Shown: piece by piece, positions 32,329 through 42,000 of the stretch
Position numbering within the stretch: position 1 is the first letter of the stretch
Layout: each line of letters opens with the position of its first letter
Assembly: GCA_039720395.1 (NCBI GenBank)
Contig: CM077826.1
Location: 14,251,462 to 14,315,461, forward strand
Length of the DNA stretch: 64,000 nt
DNA from: Liquidambar formosana
Lineage: Eukaryota; Streptophyta; Magnoliopsida; Saxifragales; Altingiaceae
Direction of reading: 5' to 3'
The notes under the pieces: generated by a model
Seen by the model: the letters and a program-made list of their open reading frames with translations, nothing else
Told to the model about the DNA's origin: nothing
Database searches by the model: none
Translations under genes and position numbers: made by a program

Positions 32329-33823
32329 ATAATAATTGTCTCATTAAATACAGCTTAAAACATACCTTTAGGGCACAAGCTAAGAAAACACATAAAGGAA
32401 TCAATACTTTCACCACTTAGATTAGATCCATTTTTCATTTTTTCTTTGACCTGTCAACCCATGTGACAACGACATGTGGTAATGTAAGAGGATTCTTGGA
32501 ACTTTACATATAAAAAAGAAAAAAGAAAAAGAAAAAGAAATTATGAATGATCTAATCACTATACATAAAACTTTTATAGTATGATAAGGTGAAGTGAAGA
32601 TACTGTTGTTGTGTTTTTTACTTTAATCCATCTATAGTAGTGATAGTACCTACTTTGGTATCTATCAAGGTGCCACTGCCACCCTCTTGGGTCCAATTCA
32701 GGATGGGAGAACAAAAGATGCCAGATGACTATTAAATGGATGGGGTATATGAAAGCAACACACATTGATGGAGATTTATCGCGGGATCTTCCCCAAGTGG
32801 GTCCCTCTTAATTGGGACCTTTTGTCCCTCTATTGTCGGCATGAGGCTTCAAATTATATGAATTCTTTCCTCTGTGTTAGGTTTAGTTTTTTAATTAATT
32901 GATTCTTTATAAGATTTTTAAGTAAAAATAATAATAATAAAAAGATATGGGTACCTTCTATGTTTCTTTAATGTTGATCTCCCTCTCTTATGTAAGTTTC
33001 AGTTTAAAATTAAAATGATAATCTTTCTTAAACTCACATTTCGGTTTAATATTAATTTATTTACATAAGCGCATTTTAATAATTTCCACTTTGTATTATT
33101 TTTCTATGAAGTGTTCAATTTGGACAAGAAAAGTGTTTTTGCCCTAGAAATCATGTCAAGAGCAAGTGATTTGAAACGTCTCACTTTGAAAAGGAGAGCT
33201 ATACTATGTTATTTATAATTTAAGAATAGACCTATTCTATTTATAAAAATAATTGTATTGCTTTCTACATAATACTTAGTTTAATCTCTTTGAATTAAAA
33301 AGCATTTACATTCGGTTCACGTACCATGTTGGGATACACGTGTTACACATAGATAATTAGGGATTTAGGGATAAAGCTTTCGAATAATCATCTATACCAA
33401 GAAAATGAAAGAAAGTTGGCCTAATTATTTGACTAGATCAATTATTCAATTCATGATTTATTATCCTTTTTTTTCCACCCATATGTCGATTTTCGATTAT
33501 AATTGTCCAACAAACCTTATGTTAAAATTATATTTAATCTATATGATATTTCGATCAACATAGAGTCTTGTAAAACAAATTATGTTTTAAATGAGATTGT
33601 AGAATCTAAAAGACTATTGCACACTTTAATTTACATTTCTAAAAGTGGAATTCAACTTCTCATTCCTTCTCGTGGATAATCATCAGATTTCATCATGAGC
33701 ATTAATCAATGAAAGGTGGTAACCAAAATAGCTTATCTTTATATACAGGAAGCTAGTCGGGTTGAATTTTTGTACCATTAGGAGCTACTAAGCTAGAAAA
33801 TCTTAGTTAATGAGATTTATTTG

Positions 33824-33940
33824 TTTTTTTTTTTTTTTAGACAATTGATAGAATTTATCCTTACACCAAACCCCCCCTAATATCAACAAATGAGTATTAA
33901 TACTTCATCAACTTAAAACCAAAATCACCCACTCAACAAA
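33824..33940 (-). mobile_element. Short retroposon-like repeat with poly-A, copy 1
   Basis: A poly-T (poly-A on the minus strand) followed by GATAGAATTT...CCCCTAATATCAA is shared with 52,819-52,940. Two dispersed copies with the same tail orientation indicate a SINE-like or other poly-A retroposon. Confidence 0.45.
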
Positions 33941-34412
33941 GGAAAAAAATACTATTGGATTATCATGCCATTGGTTTGATTAATCGGAATTTGAGCTTGT
34001 AGACTTGTAATTTACAAACATAGCCTCAATACTGAAAAAAGCAAAGTCTCAAACTCATTGAATATTGTAAATTTTCCTCCAATAAAACTTCCCAACCCCC
34101 ACTCCCCCACCCAAAAATAAAAATAAAAAGAATAAATAAATAATTTAAATTTAAAATAAAAATAAAAAAACACCCTTCGGACTCCTGCCCTTTTTGGATT
34201 TTATCCTTCTTTTATCAAAAGTTTGGTGTGATGGTACTCATCCTTTTTCATCGTTTTGCATGCTGCTGCTACGCGTTAAAGTTAGCTATGATTCCAGTAG
34301 TAAATCAAACTCACCATTAGAATTATTGAAATTCTCGTCGCCTATATCCAACTTGCAGATTTTAGAGATATAATGAAAAAGGAGAATTGGACAATATACC
34401 AAAGCAACCTTT

Positions 34413-34809
34413 AATTTTTCCTTTTTCCTTTTACTTTTTACTTTTTTTTTTGGTGGAAGACTTGGAAAGTTGATATGAATTGATCAATCTAAACTTTCCA
34501 ATAATATTGCAACGTAGTAAGGACTTGTAATTAGATGACTTGATTTGGAAAGTTGACAATGTTCACCAATCAATACAAAAACTTTAGTGATGGCTTTATG
34601 ACCTCTAGTAGCATTTTTTTTTTCTTTTCCGGTTTATTAGATAGAAATGAAGTCACGTTGCATACCTGTTCCATAATTACCACAAATTACCACTTAGTCA
34701 AGAAAACCGACTGAGAAGATAGAAAAATTAGTTCAAGCAAGCATATATATATATATGACAACAATACTTCCTCTGATATGTAAGGGTGTTACTCGGTGTT
34801 GTGCATGTG
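34413..34809 (+). repeat. Extra partial copy of the duplicated block
   Basis: This matches the 3' part of copy I (about 31,290-31,690) and of copy II (about 37,690-38,080). It sits directly before the start of copy II, so the 3' part occurs on both sides of copy II. Confidence 0.8.
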
Positions 34810-34817
34810 ACGTGGAC

Positions 34818-35483
34818 AAGGTTGATCCTGAGTTTTTTGGGACCCTGGGCGAACTCCTAAATAGGGGCTCTCTATATATATTTATATGCACAACAAAATT
34901 TATACTTGGTAATTTTTTTTCCCTAGTACACACAAAATTTGCCTATATATATGATCACTAAAATTTGTTTATATAGATTACAATCAAAAATAAATCTTTA
35001 TGAGAACAATAAATAAATAAAATATGATGTTCTTCCTTTATAATTTAGAAAAATTCACATATACAATTATGATCTGATCTAATATGATTATTATAGTGGA
35101 GGTTGTGTGAGGTTGAAAGCACTAAAAGAGGGAGAGAGGAGGATGTTAGAGGTTGGAGGTTGGAGGCAAATTGGCAGAGCCATTAGATCTGATTTGAGTT
35201 GGGGTTAAAGGCTTCTACCTTTTTTTTTTTTTTTTTTTTTTTTTTTGGTGGAAAACACCCCATGTTATTTGTGCTATTGTGCATAGACTTGAGTTAGGAA
35301 CTTATGAATTATTCAAGGTCCTTAAACTTGGATTAGGGTCTTTGCTCATCTAGTTATTAAAAAAATATGTAAATTTTTTTTTAACCTACTACAAAGGTAC
35401 CAACTAAGTTGGGGCCTTTTTTTTTGTCGAAATTTTGAGGCCTCAGGCAAGCCTAAGTGGCCTTACCTCAAGGCTTGGCTTGG
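34818..35483. mobile_element. Old hAT-like insertion
   Basis: 666 bp interrupt the duplicated block. The flanks ACGTGGAC (34,810-34,817) and ATGCGGAC (35,484-35,491) form a diverged 8-bp duplication, and copy I has a single ACGTGGAC at 29,619-29,626. Ends are degraded versions of the AAGG...CCTGAG type seen in plant hAT-like elements. It has no coding capacity and includes a poly-T tract at 35,220-35,246. Confidence 0.6.
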
Positions 35484-35567
35484 ATGCGGACTCCCCATAT
35501 GCATGCATGACAAACACCAATCATGACATAACAGACGGATCGTGATGACTGTGATTAGCCTCTCCTA

Positions 35568-36232
35568 CATGGGCGAAGCCATGAAAGGGTCAGGTGGGGC
35601 AAGTGCCTCACTTGAAATTTTTTATTTTATTTTATGTCTTAGAGTATTTTGAAATTAAATATTTGCCACCTTTTAATTCTTTTAACCCCTTTATTATTAT
35701 TACCCACCCCTCTTATTTTTTACTCCCTCCGTCCCTAAAAGATAGGCCAAATTCCCAACTTTTTGTGTCCCAAAACGATAGGCCATTTTGAAAAGTCAAA
35801 CCATAAAATTGTTTAACTTTCCTATTATACCCTTTGTTTTGTTAAAAATTACTTTACCATTTCAATTTCATTTCATAAAGGAAGGGTATTTATGGAAAAC
35901 AAAATTTAGTCAATGCATTTATTAAGTTTTCTTAATTTGCGTGTTTCGTCAAACTTGGCCTATCTTTTAGGGACGGAGGGAGTAATTTTTTTCTACCATA
36001 TAGTAACCCCAATTCCCACACCTACCCCAATTAATCTCTCATTCCCTGTCTCTTGAATTTTTTTTTCTATTTTATAAATAGATTACAATTTTTTGCGATT
36101 TTTTCTACTACAAAATAACAAAACGTGAAATTTTTTTGAATTAAAACTTTTTCAATATTTTGAATTAGGATAGAGTGTTAAAAACTAATCAAAATTCGCC
36201 TTACCTATACTCCATTCCTGGCTTCGCCCTTG
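35568..36232. mobile_element. Non-autonomous hAT element
   Basis: 665 bp bounded by terminal inverted repeats CATGGGCGAAGCCATG and, reversed from the right, CAAGGGCGAAGCCAGG. The flanking 8-bp duplication CTCTCCTA (35,560-35,567 and 36,233-36,240) is perfect. The empty site is present once in copy I (29,711-29,718). No transposase frame. Both the 8-bp duplication and the GGGCGAAGCCA ends are characteristic of plant hAT MITEs. Confidence 0.92.
35723..35982. mobile_element. Stowaway-like MITE nested in the hAT element
   Basis: 260 bp with perfect 28-bp terminal inverted repeats beginning CTCCCTCCGTCCCTAAAAGA and a TA duplication (35,721-35,722 and 35,983-35,984). CTCCCTCCGTCCC ends with TA targets are the signature of Stowaway-like Tc1/mariner MITEs in plants. 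Confidence 0.93.
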
Positions 36233-37959
36233 CTCTCCTATCAACATTTGTACACATGCACTTGATAATGCCCATCACATTGTTCAAATTTTTTTTCCTG
36301 ACCTCAAAAATAAAAAAACAGTGGTCAAAACTTTTTTCCCTACAAGTTTTTTTTTTTTTGGAAATTATATTAAATTTGCATCTTAAGGTACCCACAGTTC
36401 CCATTTTTCCTTTTTGTTAGTCCCTCAACCATGGTTAGAGCATCACTAGTGGTTTGTATTATTTTGTCTATATTATTTCTATTTTAGCATATGTTATAGT
36501 ACCAATGCTATAATAGTTTTTTTTTTCTTTTTTAAAACCATCTTTGTTTTATTTTGGCACAAGGGTATGCTAATCATAGTACACCCTTTTAATACAAGGG
36601 TGTGCTATAAAATATCTCCAATGGTGTGCTAAAGAATGTGTTATTGTTATATTTTAGCAATAACATGTATTGTTGCTACTCCAATAATGTGCTAAAAATA
36701 ACAATATTCAGGAAGTTGGATTTAAGGTATTGTTGAGCCATCTCGAGTAAAAGGTTATATGTGGACTGTGGTTGAAGGTCATATGTATTTAATGACATTA
36801 AATACATCAAATTTACATAAAGTTGCTTGATTTAATTTTTATTTTTTTTTATTTTAACCAACATGGATATCTAGACCTTGACCTAACTAATCCTATGACA
36901 TTAAATCCATCAAATTGAACTATTTTTTAATTTAACCTTAAATTACATTTAAGGTTCCTCTCTCTTTCTCAGTGCGTGTGAATCGGCTCCACCACTTGAC
37001 TCATTTCATTGACTCATACTATCGGTCTTTCACGTAACCGGAGACTAAAAATAAAAATGTAGGTAAGTAGTGAAAGCAGAAGGCCTGCCCCCATAAAAAA
37101 GGAGTATGAAAATGTGAAATCGGAGGGAGAAATTCATCAAAAAGAAGTGAGAAAATGTGAAATTGGATGTTCCTTTAATTTTCTTGTTTTTAATAGGAGT
37201 ATTAAGCATAATAAAAAGAAGGTAATTTAGATTTGTAGTTTGATTAGCCACATTAACTTTAACTATTGATAACTTTATAGACCATTAGACCTCAAGACTG
37301 CGTGCGTAGTGCTCTAAACTTTATTATTATTATTTTTTTTTTTATTAATGATATTCAATATTAGTCCATATATATAGACTAGGAGTACTGTATGCTCATT
37401 TAATCATACCATTCACTCTTTCCTTCAACTAATATTCTCAGAAATTTTCCCACTGTTCAAAGAATTTGAATCAAATGAAAGAATCAAAATTAATTACACT
37501 ATTAAAATTGATTTTATACACATGATATATTTGGTGGGATCAATCAGATAGTGAGTTCCAGACTATTTTTCATGCTGATGCGTGGTCCTCACATAATGAG
37601 ATTTGGCTAATTACTTCATATGGAAAAGCTAAAAAGTGAAGCTTGCATAATAGAGTGACTTGGTGAAAGACCAGACGCTGACGACTTGCCTTGAAAAGTT
37701 TTTCCTTTGTCCTTTTACTTTTTACATTTTTTTTTTTTTTTTTTTTGGGTGGAAGACTTGGAAAGTTGATTTGAATTGATCGATTTGAACTTTCCAGTAA
37801 TATTACAACTTAGTAAGGACTTGTAATTAGATGACTTGATTTGGAAAGTTGACAGTGTTCACCAATCAATACAAAAACTTTAATAGCATTTTTATTTTAT
37901 TTTCTCTTCTTTTTTTTCTTTTTTTCCGGCTTATTAGATAGAAATGAATTCACTTTGCA

Positions 37960-38290
37960 TACCTGTTCCATAATTACCACAAATTACCACTTGGTCAAGA
38001 AAACTGACTGAGAAGATAGAAGAATTACTTCAAGCAAGCATATATATATGACAGCAATACTTCCTCTCATATGTAAGGGTTTTACTTGGTAAAACTGACT
38101 GAGAAAATAGAAAAATTACTTCAAGCAAGCATATATATATATATATATATATATATATGACAAGTTGTCAACAATACTTCCTCTCATATGTAAGGGTTTT
38201 ATATATATATATATATATATATGACAAGTTGTCAACAATACTTCCTCTCATATGTAAGGGTTTTACTTGGGTGTTGCAACATTATATATA
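37960..38290 (+). repeat. Tandem partial repeats with AT microsatellites
   Basis: A unit containing AATACTTCCTCTCATATGTA is present three times (about 38,055, 38,175 and 38,237), separated by (AT)n tracts at 38,130-38,158 and 38,200-38,222. Copy I has one such unit near 31,650. Slippage or unequal crossing-over through the AT tracts is the likely cause. Confidence 0.8.
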
Positions 38291-38655
38291 TTCTCTTGAA
38301 TTGTGGACGCATGATATAAAATGTATATGCCATGTAGTGTAATTTATTTTCCTTAATTTTGAATCATGTTGGGTTTTGCATGTAACTTTTATTATTATTT
38401 TGTATATCTAACTAATTACATACACATTGTTAAAATTGTGATCATTTTGATCTTGACAGAAACCAAATGAGAAATGTAATCAGGAATTGCGTTTATTGTT
38501 TTTAAATTATATGGAAGCCTATCTTTAAAATTACATCCGTGGAATTTTAATCCCATCAATCTTATTTTTTATCCTGAAGGCATCTTATTTGGAGTCTAAA
38601 AAAAAAAATTATTATTAGGGAGTATAAGGTTACTAGGTAGTAGGTAGAATATTAA

Positions 38656-39004
38656 GGACACTTCTTGCCTCTACCTCAAGGTAGAGGAGTTCTTTCTCAC
38701 CTCCATTCATTTTCTGGCACGTGTCATAAATATTTTTAAAAAATATAAATTATAAAATACAAACAAACAAACAAGCTAATATAGATACGTGAACACATTC
38801 ATGTTAACATAAACATGTAACACTCAAATATGGATTTATAAAAATGTGTTCACAATTATGTAAATATGAGAACGCATACACACAATCAATTCTCCTTCTT
38901 TATACACACAATCAATTCTCTCCTTTTTATTTGGATAAGTGGTAAAATATGAGTAGGAGGAGGAAATGAGCTCCTCCACCAAAGGGTGGAGGCAAGTATT
39001 TTCC
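38656..39004. mobile_element. Foldback MITE-like element
   Basis: About 350 bp with imperfect inverted arms of about 75 bp. The left arm reads CTTGCCTCTACCTCAAGGTA; the right arm, reversed, reads CTTGCCTCCACCCTTTGGTG. Each arm also contains its own small hairpin (CCTCTACC...GGTAGAGG and CCTCCACC...GGTGGAGG). No clear target duplication is visible. Confidence 0.5.
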
Positions 39005-39292
39005 GATAAGTAATTGAACTTACAGCACTATAAGAGCATCTCTATTTAGGGTATTAGCTATTTTAAAACTACTTTACCTATCAAAATGATATTTTTTTAA
39101 ATAGTTAGCTAAGTATCGAAGTTAGTAGTCTGAGGGCATTAATTATTCTTTAGCTATTACAAATTTTTTGTTAATAATCAATTTTTTTTAAAACATTTGG
39201 TGAAGAGAGAAAGTACATGATGCATAAAAAGAGGAAAAATGTCACTTTTTTATTAAGAAAAAATTGACCAACTAATGCAAATATAGAACTCT

Positions 39293-39345
39293 TTTCTTTC
39301 TTTCTTTCTTTATTATTATTATTATTTTTTTTTTTGGGGCGTGGG

Positions 39346-39371
<26 letters not shown>
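39293..39371. repeat. CTTT/ATT/T tract followed by 25 G
   Basis: (CTTT)n, (ATT)n and poly-T are followed by a near-pure run of 25 G (39,347-39,371). Such a tract can form a G-quadruplex and is hard to sequence, so its length is uncertain. Confidence 0.8.
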
Positions 39372-39376
<5 letters not shown>

Positions 39377-39515
39377 ATTTTACCCAAAAGGACAACTCTA
39401 AAGAACCTCAAACCTAAATTTTAAAGTTCTAATTTTTAATGTATTTTCCACCATCATGTGGACAAGCAAACAGAACATCTAAATTTCACCTGAGTGCAAG
39501 AAGTGAAAGAAATAT

Positions 39516-39674
39516 TCATATACACATCCCTTGGTTAGAAAGGGGCCCTTCCATATTATTACCCTCCAGGGATAGAAATTTAAGGGCTGAGAGAGCACCC
39601 AAAAACCTCAAGATTTCTTTGTTGAAGTTGTTCCAGCTTAGATCCAAGTGCTTTAATTTGCTCAACTTAGACAA
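39516..39674 (-). pseudogene. LRR receptor-like fragment
   Basis: Within a minus-strand frame, residues SKLKHLDLSWNNFNKEI and SALKFLSLEGNNMEGPL form two consecutive plant extracellular leucine-rich repeats (LxxLxxLxLxxNxxxGxx). They lie at about 39,674-39,540. The upstream residues of the same frame do not resemble LRR protein, and no signal peptide, transmembrane segment or kinase lies nearby. This is a scrap of a receptor-like protein gene, too short to be functional. The family link is clear; which receptor it came from is not. Confidence 0.7.
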
Positions 39675-40344
39675 ACTTTTGGAATCTGAGTATTTGAAGC
39701 CATGGCTGAGTGTCACTAACAGTTGGAGTCCAAAGAATAACATAGTTGTAAAGATGGGCTCATTTCTTTTATATGCCCTTTTGTATAGGATGTCAAATTT
39801 GATATAGTTCACAATAAAATAGTGACATTTTAGGGTACACAATGATACACTTATTAATTATAAAAATAGGTTTTAGTGATCCACAATCCACCTTATATGC
39901 ATTTTGGTGAAAGCATAACTGCAACCCCGCTCATTCTAATTTGGGCTTTGTGTTTGTGAACATATTGAACAGGTAGAGCAGTAATTTATCACAGACCACT
40001 AAAAGCACAATAGATTGGAACAGATAACTATGAGAGCTCTAGGGACAACATCACCATACACATAAGGTATGTCATAATCACTAGGAGGAGGAGGTAAAGG
40101 TCTACAAGAATTTCTAGGAGTGACTTGCCTAGTCTTAGGAACTCCTATGAGAGCAACAAGTTATGTCCCGGAAGATAACAAAGAAGTTACTCTATCATTC
40201 ACACATCCTATTCCTTTATGGTTATTAACTCCTTCCCATATGCCCAACATAGTGTCTAAGCTCTCTTTATCCTTGTTCCACTTAGAAAGTGCCTCATTTG
40301 ACACCTTCAATTCTCTGTTGAGCTTCTGACACCTATGACCTATC

Positions 40345-40788
40345 CCGAGTATGACCCTTCAAGTCACAATGATAGCAAATTGGGGATGGCCCAAGTAGAG
40401 GATAGAGCCTATAGCACCTAAATTCCTAGATTGAATGTGTCCTTTGATACTACAATGGCAACATTAGGGAATTCTTCTACAAGTAGGGCTACTAGGAATT
40501 TGAAGATGAGGTATATGAATAGACACAATGACACATCACTCTTAGTGGGAACATCTTTAGAGCTAGATGAGGAAGGGATGGCATGATCACTAACAAAGCC
40601 TAAACCATGTTTATCTTTAGGAAACTTCCCTATACACAACATTACTCCTAATTTCTCTGATCCACAAGTCATATCTTTCAAAGTCTCATTTGTCTTAACA
40701 AGGTCTTTTTGAAGCTCAATAATTTTCTCTTCTAGACTCTTGTTTTTCTCACTCTCCCTATGAAATTCACATTCTATAAATTTAAACT
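40345..40788 (-). pseudogene. Copia Gag C-terminal fragment
   Basis: A coiled segment (ESEKNKSLEEKIIELQKDL) is followed by TNETLKDMTCGSEKLG and KDKHGLGF, the pattern seen in Gag of SIRE/Maximus-type plant Copia elements, and then by a zinc-knuckle remnant CYHCDLKGHTRDR (40,392-40,348) that has lost its last cysteine. Stops follow. The start of the long open frame upstream (to 40,903) is LTR sequence, not Gag. Confidence 0.65.
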
Positions 40789-41006
40789 TGTTCATAAGAA
40801 AGGTGAGTTGATTTGTATATAAATGAATGGAGAAATAAGAAAAGAAGAAAAGAAGAAGAGGGAGAAAAATAGAGTGAACTATAGGGTTGCTTTCTTCTAA
40901 CATATTATTTATATTTCTTATATGTTACAATTACAAGAATACCCTTCAACCAAGTAGAAGAAATAAAGCATGAATAAAACACATCAAACATAACCAATAT
41001 TCAACA
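40789..41006 (-). repeat. Copia LTR remnant
   Basis: On the minus strand, TGTTGAATATTGG follows a purine tract (TTAGGAGGAG), as at the start of a Copia 3' LTR. It ends near TTATGAACA at 40,789, giving a short LTR of about 218 bp. No partner LTR is present. Confidence 0.5.
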
Positions 41007-41039
41007 CTCCTCCTAAATCAATGATCTAAGGTTGAGAAG

Positions 41040-41845
41040 AGAAAGTACATAATGCACCTATAGAAGTAGTAAGGTTACCTAAATGAGCGAAAGAAGTGGA
41101 AGCATTGGGGGTGGACGTATCCATCTGTGACATAAGATGCCTAAACTGCTCAACTTCTTCTCGAGTAAGACTGAATGTGTCAGATGGTTGAGCCTGAGAA
41201 CCGGATGAGGAACTAATTGTAGCAGAGTCAACAACTGTAGTATGACGTGTCTATTGGCATTCTCGAAGTGACCTCTTCTATCCCTAGAAGGACCCCGACT
41301 TGTGAGTCTCTAGCACACCTGGTCTATTCCATTCTCGTGGCTTCTCACCTCCACGACTATCTCTCTAAAAAGTACCAACCATAGCAAATCTCTCTTGTGC
41401 TGTAGTACTCATCATAACACATCGTTTACTCTCCTCTTGCTTCACGCCTTCACATAGGCAAAAACCTCCTAAAGAAAGGGAAGGGACTCCTTACCAAGAA
41501 TCTAAATACGCACTTGATCATACTCATCTCTAAGACCAGCCAAAAGCCCATAATATGCTCCTGTTCCGCAAATGGATGAAACTTTGAGGCATCTGCATGA
41601 CATACTGCCTGAAAATCGAATTCTTGCCAAAGCTCCTATAGTGTGTGGAAATAAGTAGTCAAAAACTTATCATCCTAATCTGTATCATAGATCTTGCCTC
41701 TTAACTCAGAGAGTTGTGCAAGATTCCCTTTTTAGGAGTACATTTGCTCCACTGCATCCCAAATCTCCTTTGCAGTTCGCATCAATAGATATCCATTGCT
41801 AATCTCCTATGTCATCGAATTCAATAATCAAGAATAGAGTATAAA
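41040..41845 (-). pseudogene. Copia Gag (UBN2-type) pseudogene
   Basis: Traces on the minus strand read NSM-EISNGYLLMRTAKEIWDAV, then LSELRGKIYD, GFLAGLRDEYDQVR and later LTREEVEQFRHLMSQMDTS. This is the order of plant Copia Gag of the UBN2 type. Several stops interrupt it. It lies 5'-truncated about 160 bp beyond H+-PPase exon 3 and runs directly into the polypurine tract and LTR at 41,006, so the pol region has been deleted. Confidence 0.75.
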
Positions 41846-42000
41846 TTGCCTACTCTAGGTACTTAAAGCAAGTGCATAAAGCAACACATTATGTTGAAGT
41901 TACCACAAACTATATAAGAAGGAACACTATCTCTTAGCTAAACAAATGACATATCACCACAATGCAACTTTTTTGCGAAAGAAGAGTATATAGAACATAC

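Larger units (their letters stand above)
31851..34412. other. Spacer between duplicated blocks
   Basis: No gene seen. It contains two SINE-like pieces (32,128-32,328 and 33,824-33,940) and ordinary AT-rich sequence. Confidence 0.6.
35492..38430 (+). repeat. Segmental duplication, copy II
   Basis: Direct copy of 29,605-31,850, enlarged by a 665-bp hAT-like insertion and by extra tandem units near its 3' end. After removing the insertion its length agrees with copy I. Confidence 0.85.

Noticed and set aside
36420..36720. Possible MITE starting AGAGCATCACTAGTGG within copy II
   Set aside because: The sequence is shared with copy I and I could not define matching ends or a target duplication.
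29605..38430. The duplicated blocks as the two LTRs of a retrotransposon
   Set aside because: No TG...CA ends, primer site or polypurine tract could be found, and the 3' part recurs a third time next to copy II, which does not fit an LTR pair.
39171..39395. Proline-rich 74-codon minus-strand frame
   Set aside because: It is produced by the poly-G tract and neighbouring simple repeats.
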